Source: Anaerolineae bacterium
Lineage (GTDB): Bacteria; Chloroflexota; Anaerolineae; Aggregatilineales; UBA2796
Length of the DNA stretch: 64,000 nt
Direction of reading: 5' to 3'
NCBI GenBank assembly: GCA_019637555.1
Contig: JAHBVK010000022.1
Span: forward strand, 26,303 to 90,302
This document shows, piece by piece, positions 1 through 8,242 of the stretch. The position numbers and the translations under genes were made by a program. The number at the start of each line of letters is the position of its first letter. Position 1 is the stretch's first letter. The notes beneath the pieces were generated by a model. It made no database searches, had not been told where the DNA came from, and worked only from the letters and a program-made list of their open reading frames with translations.

Positions 1-165
1 GCGCTGTTGTACGATGTGCCCTTAATTGTCGGCTTGCTGATCGCCGTGATCACTACATGGCGTTATTGGGGTTGGTTGTTGGGGGAACGTGGAGTCGAGC
101 GCGGTCGGCAAGTCTCTCAATCTCAGCCGTCGCCCTCCGCTTCGCGCGTTCCTTTTAAACGCTAA
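1..165 (+). CDS. C-terminal end of a membrane protein (5' truncated by window)
   Basis: The first frame is open from base 1 to a TAA at 163-165 and gives 54 residues. It starts with a hydrophobic stretch, residues about 6-19, followed by Trp-rich and basic residues and a Ser/Pro/Arg-rich tail ending in PFKR. This looks like the last transmembrane helix and cytoplasmic tail of an integral membrane protein whose start lies upstream of the window. The gap to the adenosine deaminase gene is only 27 bases, so the two may be co-transcribed. The fragment is too short to name a family. Confidence 0.6.
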   Translation, partial: ALLYDVPLIVGLLIAVITTWRYWGWLLGERGVERGRQVSQSQPSPSASRVPFKR

Positions 166-192
166 CACACTCTGAAAGGCACGGTTTTCGCG

Positions 193-1254
193 TTGAGCGC
201 CTCCGATTCCCTTCACGCTGCTGTTGCGGCTTTGCCCAAGATCGAGCTACACCGCCATTTAGAAGGTTCTCTACGCTTATCTACGCTGCGGGATGTCGCG
301 CAGGAGTTTCAACTTTCCGTACCGCGCGAACTGGATTCGCTTCGACCATTAGCACAGATCACCGCTGAGTCGCCCTACACCATTGAGCATTTTCTCTCTA
401 AATTCGATTTTCTGCGTCAATTCTACTGCTCTCCGGAAGTGATCCAGCGTGTCGTGCGAGAAGCGATTGAAGATGCTGCCGCTGACAATATCCGTTACAT
501 GGAATTGCGTTTCACTCCAAAGGCATTAGCGAAACAACGAGGCTTCGCCTTCGCGGATGTCGTGCGATGGGTGACCGAAACGACGGCAGAGGCGCAGCGG
601 GCAAACAATATCCGCGTCAATCTGATCGCCTCTGTGAATCGCCATGAGAGCGTAGCTGAAGCCGCAGCGGTATTGGAAGCGGTGGCGCCCTATCGTGATC
701 GAGGTGTCGTTGCTTTCGATCTGGCGGGACAGGAAGCGGGCTATACCAATGCGCCGTTTTACGATCTATTTAGCAAGGCTCGTAACTATGGCTTTTTCGT
801 CACCGTTCATGCGGGCGAATGGGCAGGCGCCACTAACATTTACGACGCTATCACCTACATGCAAGCGGCACGAATCGGACATGGTGTGCGCATCGTCGAG
901 GACATCCAGATCGTCGAACTAGCCCGTCAGGCAGGGGCAACCTTTGAAGTCTGTCTCAGTAGCAATGTGCACAGCGGTGTGGTCAAGTCGGTGAGTGTGC
1001 ATCCCTTACCGCGAATGATGGAACTAGGACTATCGACTGCGATCTGCACCGATGATCCCTCTGTCAGCGCTATCACGCTAACCGATGAAATCAATCGCGC
1101 CATTACTGATCTAGGGCTAACGCCGGAACAGGTGAAAACGCTCATTTTGGCGGCGGCACGCAGTTCCTTCTTGCCAGCCAATGAGCGCGATGCACTGATC
1201 GCGGACTTCACGCAGCAGCTATCAACCATCACAAAATTGGAAAGTGAGCAGTAA
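193..1254 (+). CDS. add: adenosine deaminase
   Basis: A 353-residue amidohydrolase that deaminates adenosine or deoxyadenosine to inosine in purine salvage. The zinc-binding HxH pair is H20 and H22 in ELHRHLEGSLR; further ligands or catalytic residues are H206 and E209 (VHAGEW), H230 (IGHG), and D287-D288 (CTDDPS). Length and motif order fit bacterial Add. The start is a TTG at 193, with a purine-rich stretch about 13 bases upstream; the HxH motif comes so early that no downstream start is possible. Its stop shares one base with the ATG of the next gene, so the two are translationally coupled. A related aminodeoxyfutalosine or adenine deaminase is the main alternative. Confidence 0.9.
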   Translation: MSASDSLHAAVAALPKIELHRHLEGSLRLSTLRDVAQEFQLSVPRELDSLRPLAQITAESPYTIEHFLSKFDFLRQFYCSPEVIQRVVREAIEDAAADNIRYMELRFTPKALAKQRGFAFADVVRWVTETTAEAQRANNIRVNLIASVNRHESVAEAAAVLEAVAPYRDRGVVAFDLAGQEAGYTNAPFYDLFSKARNYGFFVTVHAGEWAGATNIYDAITYMQAARIGHGVRIVEDIQIVELARQAGATFEVCLSSNVHSGVVKSVSVHPLPRMMELGLSTAICTDDPSVSAITLTDEINRAITDLGLTPEQVKTLILAAARSSFLPANERDALIADFTQQLSTITKLESEQ

Positions 1255-2126
1255 TGGGGTCGGACGTTTTCCAGATCGGCGATATTCAGATCGCCCCCGT
1301 GACCGATGGTACAGTTCATGTCGATGCAGGTGGACCCTTTGGCTTAACTCCTCGCGCCCTTTACCGCAGTTATCTGGAACCCGACGCCAACAACCTGATC
1401 CCGATGGAACTCAACTGCTTGCTCGTTCGCGCAGCGGGCAAAACCATTGTGATAGACACCGGACTCGGTGAAAAACTGGATGAACGGGCACGGCGCAACT
1501 GGGCGCTGAATCGAGATCGTGGCAACCTGCTAGATAACTTAGCGCGTCACGGTGTCCGACCCGAAGATGTCGATCTGGTGATCGATACGCATCTGCACGC
1601 TGATCACTGCGCGGGCAATACTCGCTTCGACTCCGACGGTAAAATGGTGCTGCCCGTCTTTCCGAACGCCGAATACGTCACACAGCGGCGCGAATATGAA
1701 GACGCCTCACATCCTAACGAACGCACACGCGGCACGTATTATGCTGTCAACTTTGAGCCGCTAGTTCAATCGGGGCAGATGCGTTTGCTAGATGGCGACA
1801 CCCAAATCGTGCCCGGAATTCGCGGCGTGATCACGCCCGGACACACACCCGCACACATGGCGATTATGTTCGAGAGTCAGGGGCAATATGGACTCTATGT
1901 TGCCGATCTCGCCAGTTACGCTATTCACTTTGAGCGTCTCGCGTGGATGACCGCCTACGATGTCGAACCGCTGATCACGCTGGAATCTAAACGCCAATGG
2001 CAGCAGTGGGCACTAGATCACGACGCCATTTTGATCTTTGAGCACGATCCCAAGATGATCACTGGCAAGTACACCCAACAGGGCGATAAGCGCATCATTG
2101 AGCCGATTTTGAGGATGAATGCGTAA
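1254..2126 (+). CDS. metallo-beta-lactamase-fold hydrolase
   Basis: A 290-residue protein with the dinuclear-zinc signature HxHxDH at H113, H115, D117 and H118 (THLHADHCAGN). A later PGHTPAH motif and VADLASY supply the remaining metal-site histidine and aspartate. The overall pattern resembles quorum-quenching lactonase or AttM-like MBL-fold enzymes, but the substrate cannot be read from sequence. No signal peptide is visible, so it should be cytoplasmic. Its ATG overlaps the TAA of the adenosine deaminase gene, which suggests coupled expression. A role in purine salvage is possible only by association. Confidence 0.85.
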   Translation: MGSDVFQIGDIQIAPVTDGTVHVDAGGPFGLTPRALYRSYLEPDANNLIPMELNCLLVRAAGKTIVIDTGLGEKLDERARRNWALNRDRGNLLDNLARHGVRPEDVDLVIDTHLHADHCAGNTRFDSDGKMVLPVFPNAEYVTQRREYEDASHPNERTRGTYYAVNFEPLVQSGQMRLLDGDTQIVPGIRGVITPGHTPAHMAIMFESQGQYGLYVADLASYAIHFERLAWMTAYDVEPLITLESKRQWQQWALDHDAILIFEHDPKMITGKYTQQGDKRIIEPILRMNA

Positions 2127-2192
2127 TATTGTTCTATATGGGCGACCTTACCATAAGTATAAAACACACTCTTGAATATGAGATCAGAGAAT

Positions 2193-2206
2193 AGAACATT
2201 AGTTCT
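2193..2206. promoter_or_regulatory. candidate LexA/DinR-type SOS box upstream of ftsK
   Basis: AGAAC-ATTA-GTTCT is a perfect inverted repeat that contains the GAAC-N4-GTTC core of Gram-positive-type LexA operators. It ends 8 bases upstream of the TATAAT of the ftsK promoter, so a bound repressor would cover the -35 region. ftsK of E. coli (dinH) is known to be SOS-inducible, which makes the location meaningful. No lexA gene is present in the window. The assignment is from pattern and position only. Confidence 0.55.
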
Positions 2207-2214
2207 GTATCTGG

Positions 2215-2220
2215 TATAAT
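2215..2220 (+). promoter_or_regulatory. -10 box of ftsK promoter
   Basis: A perfect TATAAT lies 46 bases upstream of the ftsK ATG. The -35 position at about 2192-2197 (tagaac) is poor and falls inside the GAAC-N4-GTTC palindrome, so the promoter would be weak or regulated. Confidence 0.55.
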
Positions 2221-2266
2221 GAGTAGATACCTGTCCGTAGAACTGAGTTGTGCTTAGGTTGATCTG

Positions 2267-5200
2267 ATGACGAACCGTAATTCCCCTAAAGCGACAACAA
2301 AAGATAAAGCCGCACCGCTGAAGACACCGACGGCAAAACCGGCTGACACTGCCAAGAAACCGGCACTTGGCGCAGCAAAACCTGCCTCGCCTGCCCGTAA
2401 ATCGGCTGCGCCGCGCAGCGAACCCAAGCCGATGAACATCCCTGCGCCACGTGAGCGCCGCAAACCTTCCTATGCCATCAAGGTCGTAGATCGACCTGTC
2501 AAATCGCCCGACGGCAAGACGTTCTGGCAGCGTCTGACCGAGAATCCTGAGGAATTCGGCAAGATTCTCTATGATCATCCCTCGTGGATCGACGAGTTTT
2601 TTGCCATCGCGCTGTTCGTATTTGGCTTGGTGATGCTCTTTGCCATCCTTAACTCCTCGCCGGAAGCCACGCTCACCGGACAATGGTCGGATATTTTGCG
2701 ACAGTTGCTCGGTTATGTAGGCGCGGTGATTTTCGCTGTTATGATCATCGCTGCGGGCGGCATCCTGATTTTGCGTAAGCTCAATCTCGACATCGAAGTG
2801 CGTTTCCGCCGCATCCTGTGGATCGAAGTTGCCTTTTTCGCCTTTCTAGCGCTCTATCACACCTTCCTCAACGATCCTGAACCACGTGCCCTCGCGCGCA
2901 GCGGCGGTGGCGGCGGCTACATAGGTTGGGCGCTCAGTCAGGTGATGATCAGCCTGTTCGGCTCCGTAGTAACCACGTTATTTTTCGGCGCCTTGATGGT
3001 CTTTGCGCTGGGTGTAGCAGTAGGGATCAATCGGCACAAGGTGCGGGGTGCGGTTGGCAGTACCGCTAAAGGGATGCTCACTACGGCGGATAAACTGCGC
3101 CAAGTCAAAGCGCCTAAGCTCCCGCAACTGCCTAAGCTCCAATTGCCGCGCAGTAGCGGCGCAGGACATGTTCGTCGTGCCGCCTTAGCCGCTGGCGAAG
3201 CCGACGGCGCGACCACCGAATCAGAAACGACGCTCTATGATGAGCCAGTCGAGACGCCAGCGATTGCAACGCCAGCGCCAGTTCTCCGCCCCCTGCGTCC
3301 CGGCAGACGAATGCTCGACGCAGCAGAGGCTGCGCCGACACCGGATCAGGGTGTTGCTGTAACGCAGTCACCTGTGACACCGACGCCTGCACCCGCGCCT
3401 GCCGCAGCCGTGATTCCGCCCTTGAAAGTGGCGACCGCAAAGACGCCCGATGTTGCAGCCGAGCAGAAAGCAACATCGCCGGAACCTGCTGTGGCTCCTA
3501 CACCTACACCGCTAAGACCGATCCTCTCACCCGCCGCGTCTGCAAAATCTGCCGCCCCCCAGTCGCCGGATGACGCTGACGAACTGGATACGCTGACCGC
3601 ACCCAAACCAGTACCCATCGGCAAGCCCGAAACCGCACCAGCTATCCGTAAATCGACACCAGTACGCGCTGCGACGCCCGAACCTGTGCCCGTGCAGCCG
3701 CGCGTTCGTCGCCATTTCACCGTAGCTGATTTTGACGAGGTGCGTAAACCTCTCCGCCGCGATGGACTGCCGCCAGTTGCGTTGCTCAGTGATACCGAAC
3801 TCAACCGTCCGACTGAGGATGAGATCAACAATAATGCCCGCATTATCGAAGATACCCTATTGGAATTTGACATCGATGTTGAAGTGGTTGATGTCAATGT
3901 CGGTCCAAGCGTGACGCAGTATGCAGTGCAACCCTTCCGCGAAGTCAGGGACGGTGAAGGTAATGTCACCACCCAGCGCGTCCGCGTACAAAAGATCGCG
4001 GGATTGAGCAATGACTTGGCATTGGCGTTGTCCGCCAAACGCCTGCGTATTCAGCCCTTCGTCCCCGGTCACACCTATATGGGCATCGAAGTACCCAACA
4101 AACAGCCCGGTGTCGTCGCGCTGCGACCTGTACTGGAATCGGAGGCGTTCGCCCATGCCTTCCGTAAATCCGATCCTGAAGCCCCCAACGGTGTGCGTGA
4201 AATACCCTTAGCGGTTCCCTTGGGGCGTGATGTCTCTGGCGATTCCGTAGTTGTAGACATCGCTACGATGCCACACTTGCTGATCGCGGGTACGACTGGC
4301 TCCGGCAAGTCCGTCGCCATCACCGCCATGATCGTCTCGCTGTTAATGAACAACACACCGGAACGCTTGCGGATGGTACTGCTCGACCCTAAGATGGTCG
4401 AACTCTCGCGCTTCAACGGCGTTCCCCATCTGCTCGGTCCCGTCGAAACCGATGGTGAGCGTATTGTCGGTGTGCTGCGCTGGGCTACACGCGAAATGGA
4501 ACGGCGCTATAAACTATTGGAAGCGGAAGGCACACGCAATATCGAAACCTTTAACCGTGCGCTCGGCACAGCCCGCCAAGCGGAACAGTTGCCCTACATC
4601 GTCATCGTCGTCGATGAAATCGGCGACTTGATGCTCTCTCGCCCTGAAGAAACCGAGCGAACTGTCACCCGTTTGGCGCAGATGGCGCGCGCGGTGGGCA
4701 TGCACTTGGTCATTGCCACGCAGCGTCCTAGCGTAGACATTATCACTGGTTTGATCAAAGCAAACTTTCCGGCACGTATCTCTTTCGCCGTCGCCTCCGG
4801 CACGGATTCCCGCGTGATCCTCGATTCGATGGGTGCGGAAACGCTGATGGGACGCGGCGATATGCTCTACTTCGCTTCTGATGCTGCCGCGCCGCGCCGT
4901 GTACAGGGCTGCTACGTCTCCGACGCCGAGATTGACGAAGTGGTCAACTACTGGAAGAAATGGGATGCAGCGCAGCCACTGGAACTACAGGCGAAAGAAC
5001 GCGAGGATTGGTCGCCATGGGAACGTGCCATGACTCGCCGCGAGGAACTTTCGCAAAACGATCCGCTGTTGGAAGAAGCGATCACCTTGGTGGTCAACGC
5101 TGGCGAAGCCTCAACCTCGCAGATTCAGCGGCAGTTGAATATTCCCTATCCGCGTGCCGCTAACCTGATGGATTTAATGACTACTCTGGGTATTCTCGGC

Positions 5201-5290
5201 GCATCTAAAGAAGGCGGACGCTACCGCGAAGTGTTGATCAAACCCGGTACCGATCCGTACCGCAAGCTGATGAGCAAAATCAAAAAGTAG
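2267..5290 (+). CDS. ftsK: FtsK/SpoIIIE DNA translocase
   Basis: A 1007-residue septum-anchored motor that pumps chromosomal DNA during division. Residues 1-95 are Ala/Pro/Lys-rich and probably disordered. Four transmembrane helices follow (about 110-255), then a long Pro/Ala/Thr-rich linker (about 280-480), then the motor. Walker A is GTTGSGKS (G675-S682) and Walker B ends in D783-E784 (VIVVDEIGDLM). The C-terminus (about 925-1000) is a gamma winged-helix domain, the part that recognises KOPS/SRS sequences in known homologues. The gene heads an operon: its TAG is followed at once by the GTG of the next gene. A candidate SOS box sits in its promoter. Confidence 0.95.
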   Translation: MTNRNSPKATTKDKAAPLKTPTAKPADTAKKPALGAAKPASPARKSAAPRSEPKPMNIPAPRERRKPSYAIKVVDRPVKSPDGKTFWQRLTENPEEFGKILYDHPSWIDEFFAIALFVFGLVMLFAILNSSPEATLTGQWSDILRQLLGYVGAVIFAVMIIAAGGILILRKLNLDIEVRFRRILWIEVAFFAFLALYHTFLNDPEPRALARSGGGGGYIGWALSQVMISLFGSVVTTLFFGALMVFALGVAVGINRHKVRGAVGSTAKGMLTTADKLRQVKAPKLPQLPKLQLPRSSGAGHVRRAALAAGEADGATTESETTLYDEPVETPAIATPAPVLRPLRPGRRMLDAAEAAPTPDQGVAVTQSPVTPTPAPAPAAAVIPPLKVATAKTPDVAAEQKATSPEPAVAPTPTPLRPILSPAASAKSAAPQSPDDADELDTLTAPKPVPIGKPETAPAIRKSTPVRAATPEPVPVQPRVRRHFTVADFDEVRKPLRRDGLPPVALLSDTELNRPTEDEINNNARIIEDTLLEFDIDVEVVDVNVGPSVTQYAVQPFREVRDGEGNVTTQRVRVQKIAGLSNDLALALSAKRLRIQPFVPGHTYMGIEVPNKQPGVVALRPVLESEAFAHAFRKSDPEAPNGVREIPLAVPLGRDVSGDSVVVDIATMPHLLIAGTTGSGKSVAITAMIVSLLMNNTPERLRMVLLDPKMVELSRFNGVPHLLGPVETDGERIVGVLRWATREMERRYKLLEAEGTRNIETFNRALGTARQAEQLPYIVIVVDEIGDLMLSRPEETERTVTRLAQMARAVGMHLVIATQRPSVDIITGLIKANFPARISFAVASGTDSRVILDSMGAETLMGRGDMLYFASDAAAPRRVQGCYVSDAEIDEVVNYWKKWDAAQPLELQAKEREDWSPWERAMTRREELSQNDPLLEEAITLVVNAGEASTSQIQRQLNIPYPRAANLMDLMTTLGILGASKEGGRYREVLIKPGTDPYRKLMSKIKK

Positions 5291-6388
5291 GTGAGGGTGT
5301 CTTTCGCAAGCCGATCAATTCTCACGGTGATTCTAGCGGCGGTATTGCTCTGTGTTGCAGCGATGCCGCCGTCCACTGTCACCGCGCAAGAAACGCCAAC
5401 AGCAGCAGTGAACTTTTCTGTATCGGGTACGGTCAGCAGTGGCACCGCAGGCACGACGCTGCCCGCCAATCTCACGCTGACGCTTAATCTCGTCACACCT
5501 GATTCCTCTGGCGCATTGAAGGTGCAGACACAAACCGCACCGTTAGCATCCGATAGCACCTACCATTTCGAGAACGTCACTGCCGCCGTGGGATCGTCTG
5601 TTTTCGTCACCGTCAACTATCTAGGTGCCACACAAGGCAGTCTAATCGCGCAGCTACAAGCTGGTCAAACGAGCCTCGATCTGCCGATCACGCTCTATGC
5701 GCCGACCAGCGAACCATCGGTGGTTACGCTGCTACGCGCGCAGTATATCCTCGATTTCCTGCCCGGCAATCTGATGCAGGTGCTGGCGACTTATTACTAC
5801 AGCGTTAGCGGAGATCGCTTCTTCATCTCGCGGGATCGGGATGCACAGGGAGAACCAATCTCCGTGCAGATTCCGCTGCCTGTCGGGGCGCAGTCAATTG
5901 CCTTCACCAACAACGTCAATAATCGTTACGCGGTTGGTGGTGACGCCATCGCACCCGTGATACTCGACTCCCGTCCAATCTTGCCCCAGCAGTCTCATGA
6001 GCTTGTGTTTTCCTACCAGATCCCTTACGACAAGGGTGCACCCATCGATCAGGATTACCCCTTCGCCACACAGATGATCGAAGTGCTCATTCCCAACGAT
6101 GCCGGAGTCAAGCTGACGGGCGACTTCAACGCTAATCCCAATCTGACCATTAACGCGCAGCGCCCCTACACGCAGTACAACCTCAAAGCGCCCCTAGCTG
6201 CCGGATCGCGTCTGATCTATACGCTGGATGGCATTCCGCCGGTTCAAGTGGCAACACCAGCGCGGGCAGGGACGAGAGTCATCCCCGAAACCAATTTCGT
6301 GCCGCTGATCCTCGCGCTGATCGTCTTGATCGTCGTTATCGCGTTGATCGCCACGAGTCTCTTGCGTCCACGTCGGAAGCAATCATGA
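5291..6388 (+). CDS. secreted membrane-anchored protein of unknown function
   Basis: A 365-residue protein with a signal peptide (residues 1 to about 33, cleavage near TVTAQ). It is followed by a beta-rich region that begins like a carboxypeptidase-regulatory or transthyretin-like domain (FSVSGTVSSG, about 40-130) and a second beta-rich domain (about 150-310). A C-terminal transmembrane helix (about 338-358) ends in basic residues. The bulk should therefore lie outside the cytoplasm. The GTG start follows the ftsK stop directly, and the ATG of the ABC ATPase overlaps its stop (ATGA). This tight coupling suggests it works with the ATPase, but I do not recognise the family. Confidence 0.7.
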   Translation: MRVSFASRSILTVILAAVLLCVAAMPPSTVTAQETPTAAVNFSVSGTVSSGTAGTTLPANLTLTLNLVTPDSSGALKVQTQTAPLASDSTYHFENVTAAVGSSVFVTVNYLGATQGSLIAQLQAGQTSLDLPITLYAPTSEPSVVTLLRAQYILDFLPGNLMQVLATYYYSVSGDRFFISRDRDAQGEPISVQIPLPVGAQSIAFTNNVNNRYAVGGDAIAPVILDSRPILPQQSHELVFSYQIPYDKGAPIDQDYPFATQMIEVLIPNDAGVKLTGDFNANPNLTINAQRPYTQYNLKAPLAAGSRLIYTLDGIPPVQVATPARAGTRVIPETNFVPLILALIVLIVVIALIATSLLRPRRKQS

Positions 6389-7080
6389 GCGATGCACTGA
6401 TCGTCGCCAACAAACTGACTAAGACTTTCGGCTTTCGTGTTGTCCTGCGTGGACTCGATTTCAGCATCACGCGCGGATCGACGGTGGCACTGCTTGGCAC
6501 GAATGGGTCAGGCAAAACTACGCTGCTGCGTATCCTTGCCGCCTTAAGCAAACCATCATCGGGGGTGCTGACCATTGGGGGCTGGAACTTGCCACAGGAA
6601 GCTGCCAACATCCGCGCACAGCTAGGGGTGGTGATGCATTTGCCGCTGCTTTACGATGATCTTTCGGCGCAGGAAAACCTACAATTCTTCGCCCGCCTCT
6701 ACGATCTGACGAATGCCGATCAACGCATCGCCGCTACGCTAGATCGCGTCGGTTTGGGCAAGCGCGGACGCGATCTGGTGCGTACTTTCAGTCGGGGGAT
6801 GCAGCAGCGATTAGCAATTGCCCGCGCCCTGATCCACGATCCAGCGGTGCTGCTGCTCGATGAACCGTACACCGGACTCGATGTTAACGGCGCACAGCTT
6901 CTCGATGAACTCTTTGCTGAGTGGAAGCAGCAAGGCAAAACGGTGATCGCCTCGCTGCACGAACTTCATCGCGCCGCCTCACTCAGCGATCACACCATCA
7001 TCCTCAACGCCGGACAACTCGCCTACAACGCCGCGACTCCCGATTTTGAGGCACTATCTAGCTACTTCCAGCCAGCCTAA
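6385..7080 (+). CDS. ABC transporter ATP-binding protein (CcmA-like)
   Basis: A 231-residue nucleotide-binding subunit. Walker A is GTNGSGKT (G38-T45), the signature region is FSRGMQQRLAIARA, and Walker B ends LLLDEP with D159-E160, followed by the D-loop GLD and a switch histidine in SLHE. The small size and overall pattern resemble CcmA-type ATPases that power haem or cytochrome c maturation exporters, although many ABC-2 ATPases look alike. The start overlaps the preceding gene by 4 bases. No permease (CcmB-like) follows: the next gene is on the other strand. The partner permease must be elsewhere. Confidence 0.85.
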   Translation: MSDALIVANKLTKTFGFRVVLRGLDFSITRGSTVALLGTNGSGKTTLLRILAALSKPSSGVLTIGGWNLPQEAANIRAQLGVVMHLPLLYDDLSAQENLQFFARLYDLTNADQRIAATLDRVGLGKRGRDLVRTFSRGMQQRLAIARALIHDPAVLLLDEPYTGLDVNGAQLLDELFAEWKQQGKTVIASLHELHRAASLSDHTIILNAGQLAYNAATPDFEALSSYFQPA

Positions 7081-7088
7081 TTTCCTGA

Positions 7089-7135
7089 GGCCCGCAGGGA
7101 ATTCGTTCGTTCAGCCCGGTAATATATTGCCGGGT
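7089..7135. repeat. 45-bp dispersed hairpin repeat, copy 1 (type B)
   Basis: Core beginning CCCGCAGGGA, then TTCGTTCGTTCAG and ending in the inverted repeat CCCGG-TAATATATTG-CCGGG. It matches the copy at 20881-20925 with about four substitutions. It occupies the gap between two convergent genes (ABC ATPase and D-2-hydroxyacid dehydrogenase), where a bidirectional terminator is expected. Confidence 0.75.
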
Positions 7136-7136
7136 C

Positions 7137-8162
7137 TTAATATCCCCGCTTCCGATCCACGCGGTTGATCAAATCCTTGTTTGCCAGATAGCGTTCTAGG
7201 TTATCCACAAAGATTTCTACCGCCAGATCGTGATAACGCGAGGTGTTACCAGCAATGTGCGGACTGATCAGCACATTGTCCAGCTTCCACAGCGGACTAG
7301 TCGGTGGCAATGGCTCTTGTGTAAACACATCCAAACCTGCACCCGCGATTTGTCCCCCTTGCAGCGCCTTGATCATTGCCTCTTCATCGACCACCGCGCC
7401 GCGTGCCATATTGATCAGCACCGCGCTCTTTTTCATGGCAGAGAGAATATCGGCGTCAACGAATTTGGTCGTTTCTGGCGTCACAGGTAGCAAGATCACC
7501 ACGAAATCACACAACGTCACCATCGAACGCGTTGCTTCTGGCGGATACAAGCGATCCACCAGCGTGCCATCTGGGTCGCCCGTACCATCCGGCGTAAATT
7601 CGCCCGCCTCTAACGGCTGCTTGACGTTGCGCTTGGTTGCCAGCACATCCATCCCAAACGCCTTGGCAATCCTCGCGATCTCCCGTCCGATACTGCCATA
7701 ACCGAGGATTCCCAGAGTCGATCCGCGCAGTTCGGTAGGCATCAACACCTGCACACGATCTGCTGCCCACTCCGCTTTCTGCTGATACTTCAACATTTGC
7801 GGCAGTTTACGCGCGAAGTAAAAGATCATGGCGAAGGTCAGTTCTGCCATCGTCGTCGCGTGCATACCGCTGGTCGTAGTCAGAATAATATCCTCTGCCG
7901 CCATGATCGGCTGCGACAGCACACCCTCTACGCCCGCTGAAAGGCTCTGAATCCAGCGCAGCCGCGGCACGGCTGCAGGTTCCGGCAGCGGGATCGTGTA
8001 AGTGAATAAAATATCCGTGGTCGCCCACACATCAGCGGGAACGTCTGCCGCCGTTTTAGCGATCTTGCGCGTGACCTTGAGACGCGGCGAGACTTGCTTC
8101 AACTTATCGAGCAGCGCATCGCTGATGTCTGCCGTCACCAGAACGTTGAGTGTTTCTTCCAC
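7137..8162 (-). CDS. D-2-hydroxyacid dehydrogenase family protein
   Basis: A 341-residue NAD(P)-dependent oxidoreductase of the D-isomer-specific 2-hydroxyacid dehydrogenase family. The Rossmann motif is GYGSIG (154-159) in LGILGYGSIGRE. The catalytic triad expected for the family is visible as R254 (NMARGAVVDE), E283 (DVFTQEPLP) and H302 (SPHIAGNTSRY). Substrate could be glyoxylate/hydroxypyruvate, phosphoglycerate or another 2-keto acid and cannot be settled. It lacks an ACT domain, so it is not a full-length SerA. The start is GTG, preceded by a purine-rich AGAGAGAAG. It is monocistronic and convergent with the ABC ATPase gene. Confidence 0.9.
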   Translation of the reverse strand: MEETLNVLVTADISDALLDKLKQVSPRLKVTRKIAKTAADVPADVWATTDILFTYTIPLPEPAAVPRLRWIQSLSAGVEGVLSQPIMAAEDIILTTTSGMHATTMAELTFAMIFYFARKLPQMLKYQQKAEWAADRVQVLMPTELRGSTLGILGYGSIGREIARIAKAFGMDVLATKRNVKQPLEAGEFTPDGTGDPDGTLVDRLYPPEATRSMVTLCDFVVILLPVTPETTKFVDADILSAMKKSAVLINMARGAVVDEEAMIKALQGGQIAGAGLDVFTQEPLPPTSPLWKLDNVLISPHIAGNTSRYHDLAVEIFVDNLERYLANKDLINRVDRKRGY

Positions 8163-8242
8163 TTTTCTTCTCTCTAACTAAGGCTAAAAAAGGTTGCTGC
8201 TAAGGATTTGGGTGTGATTGATTATAACCGCTTGTAAGCGCG

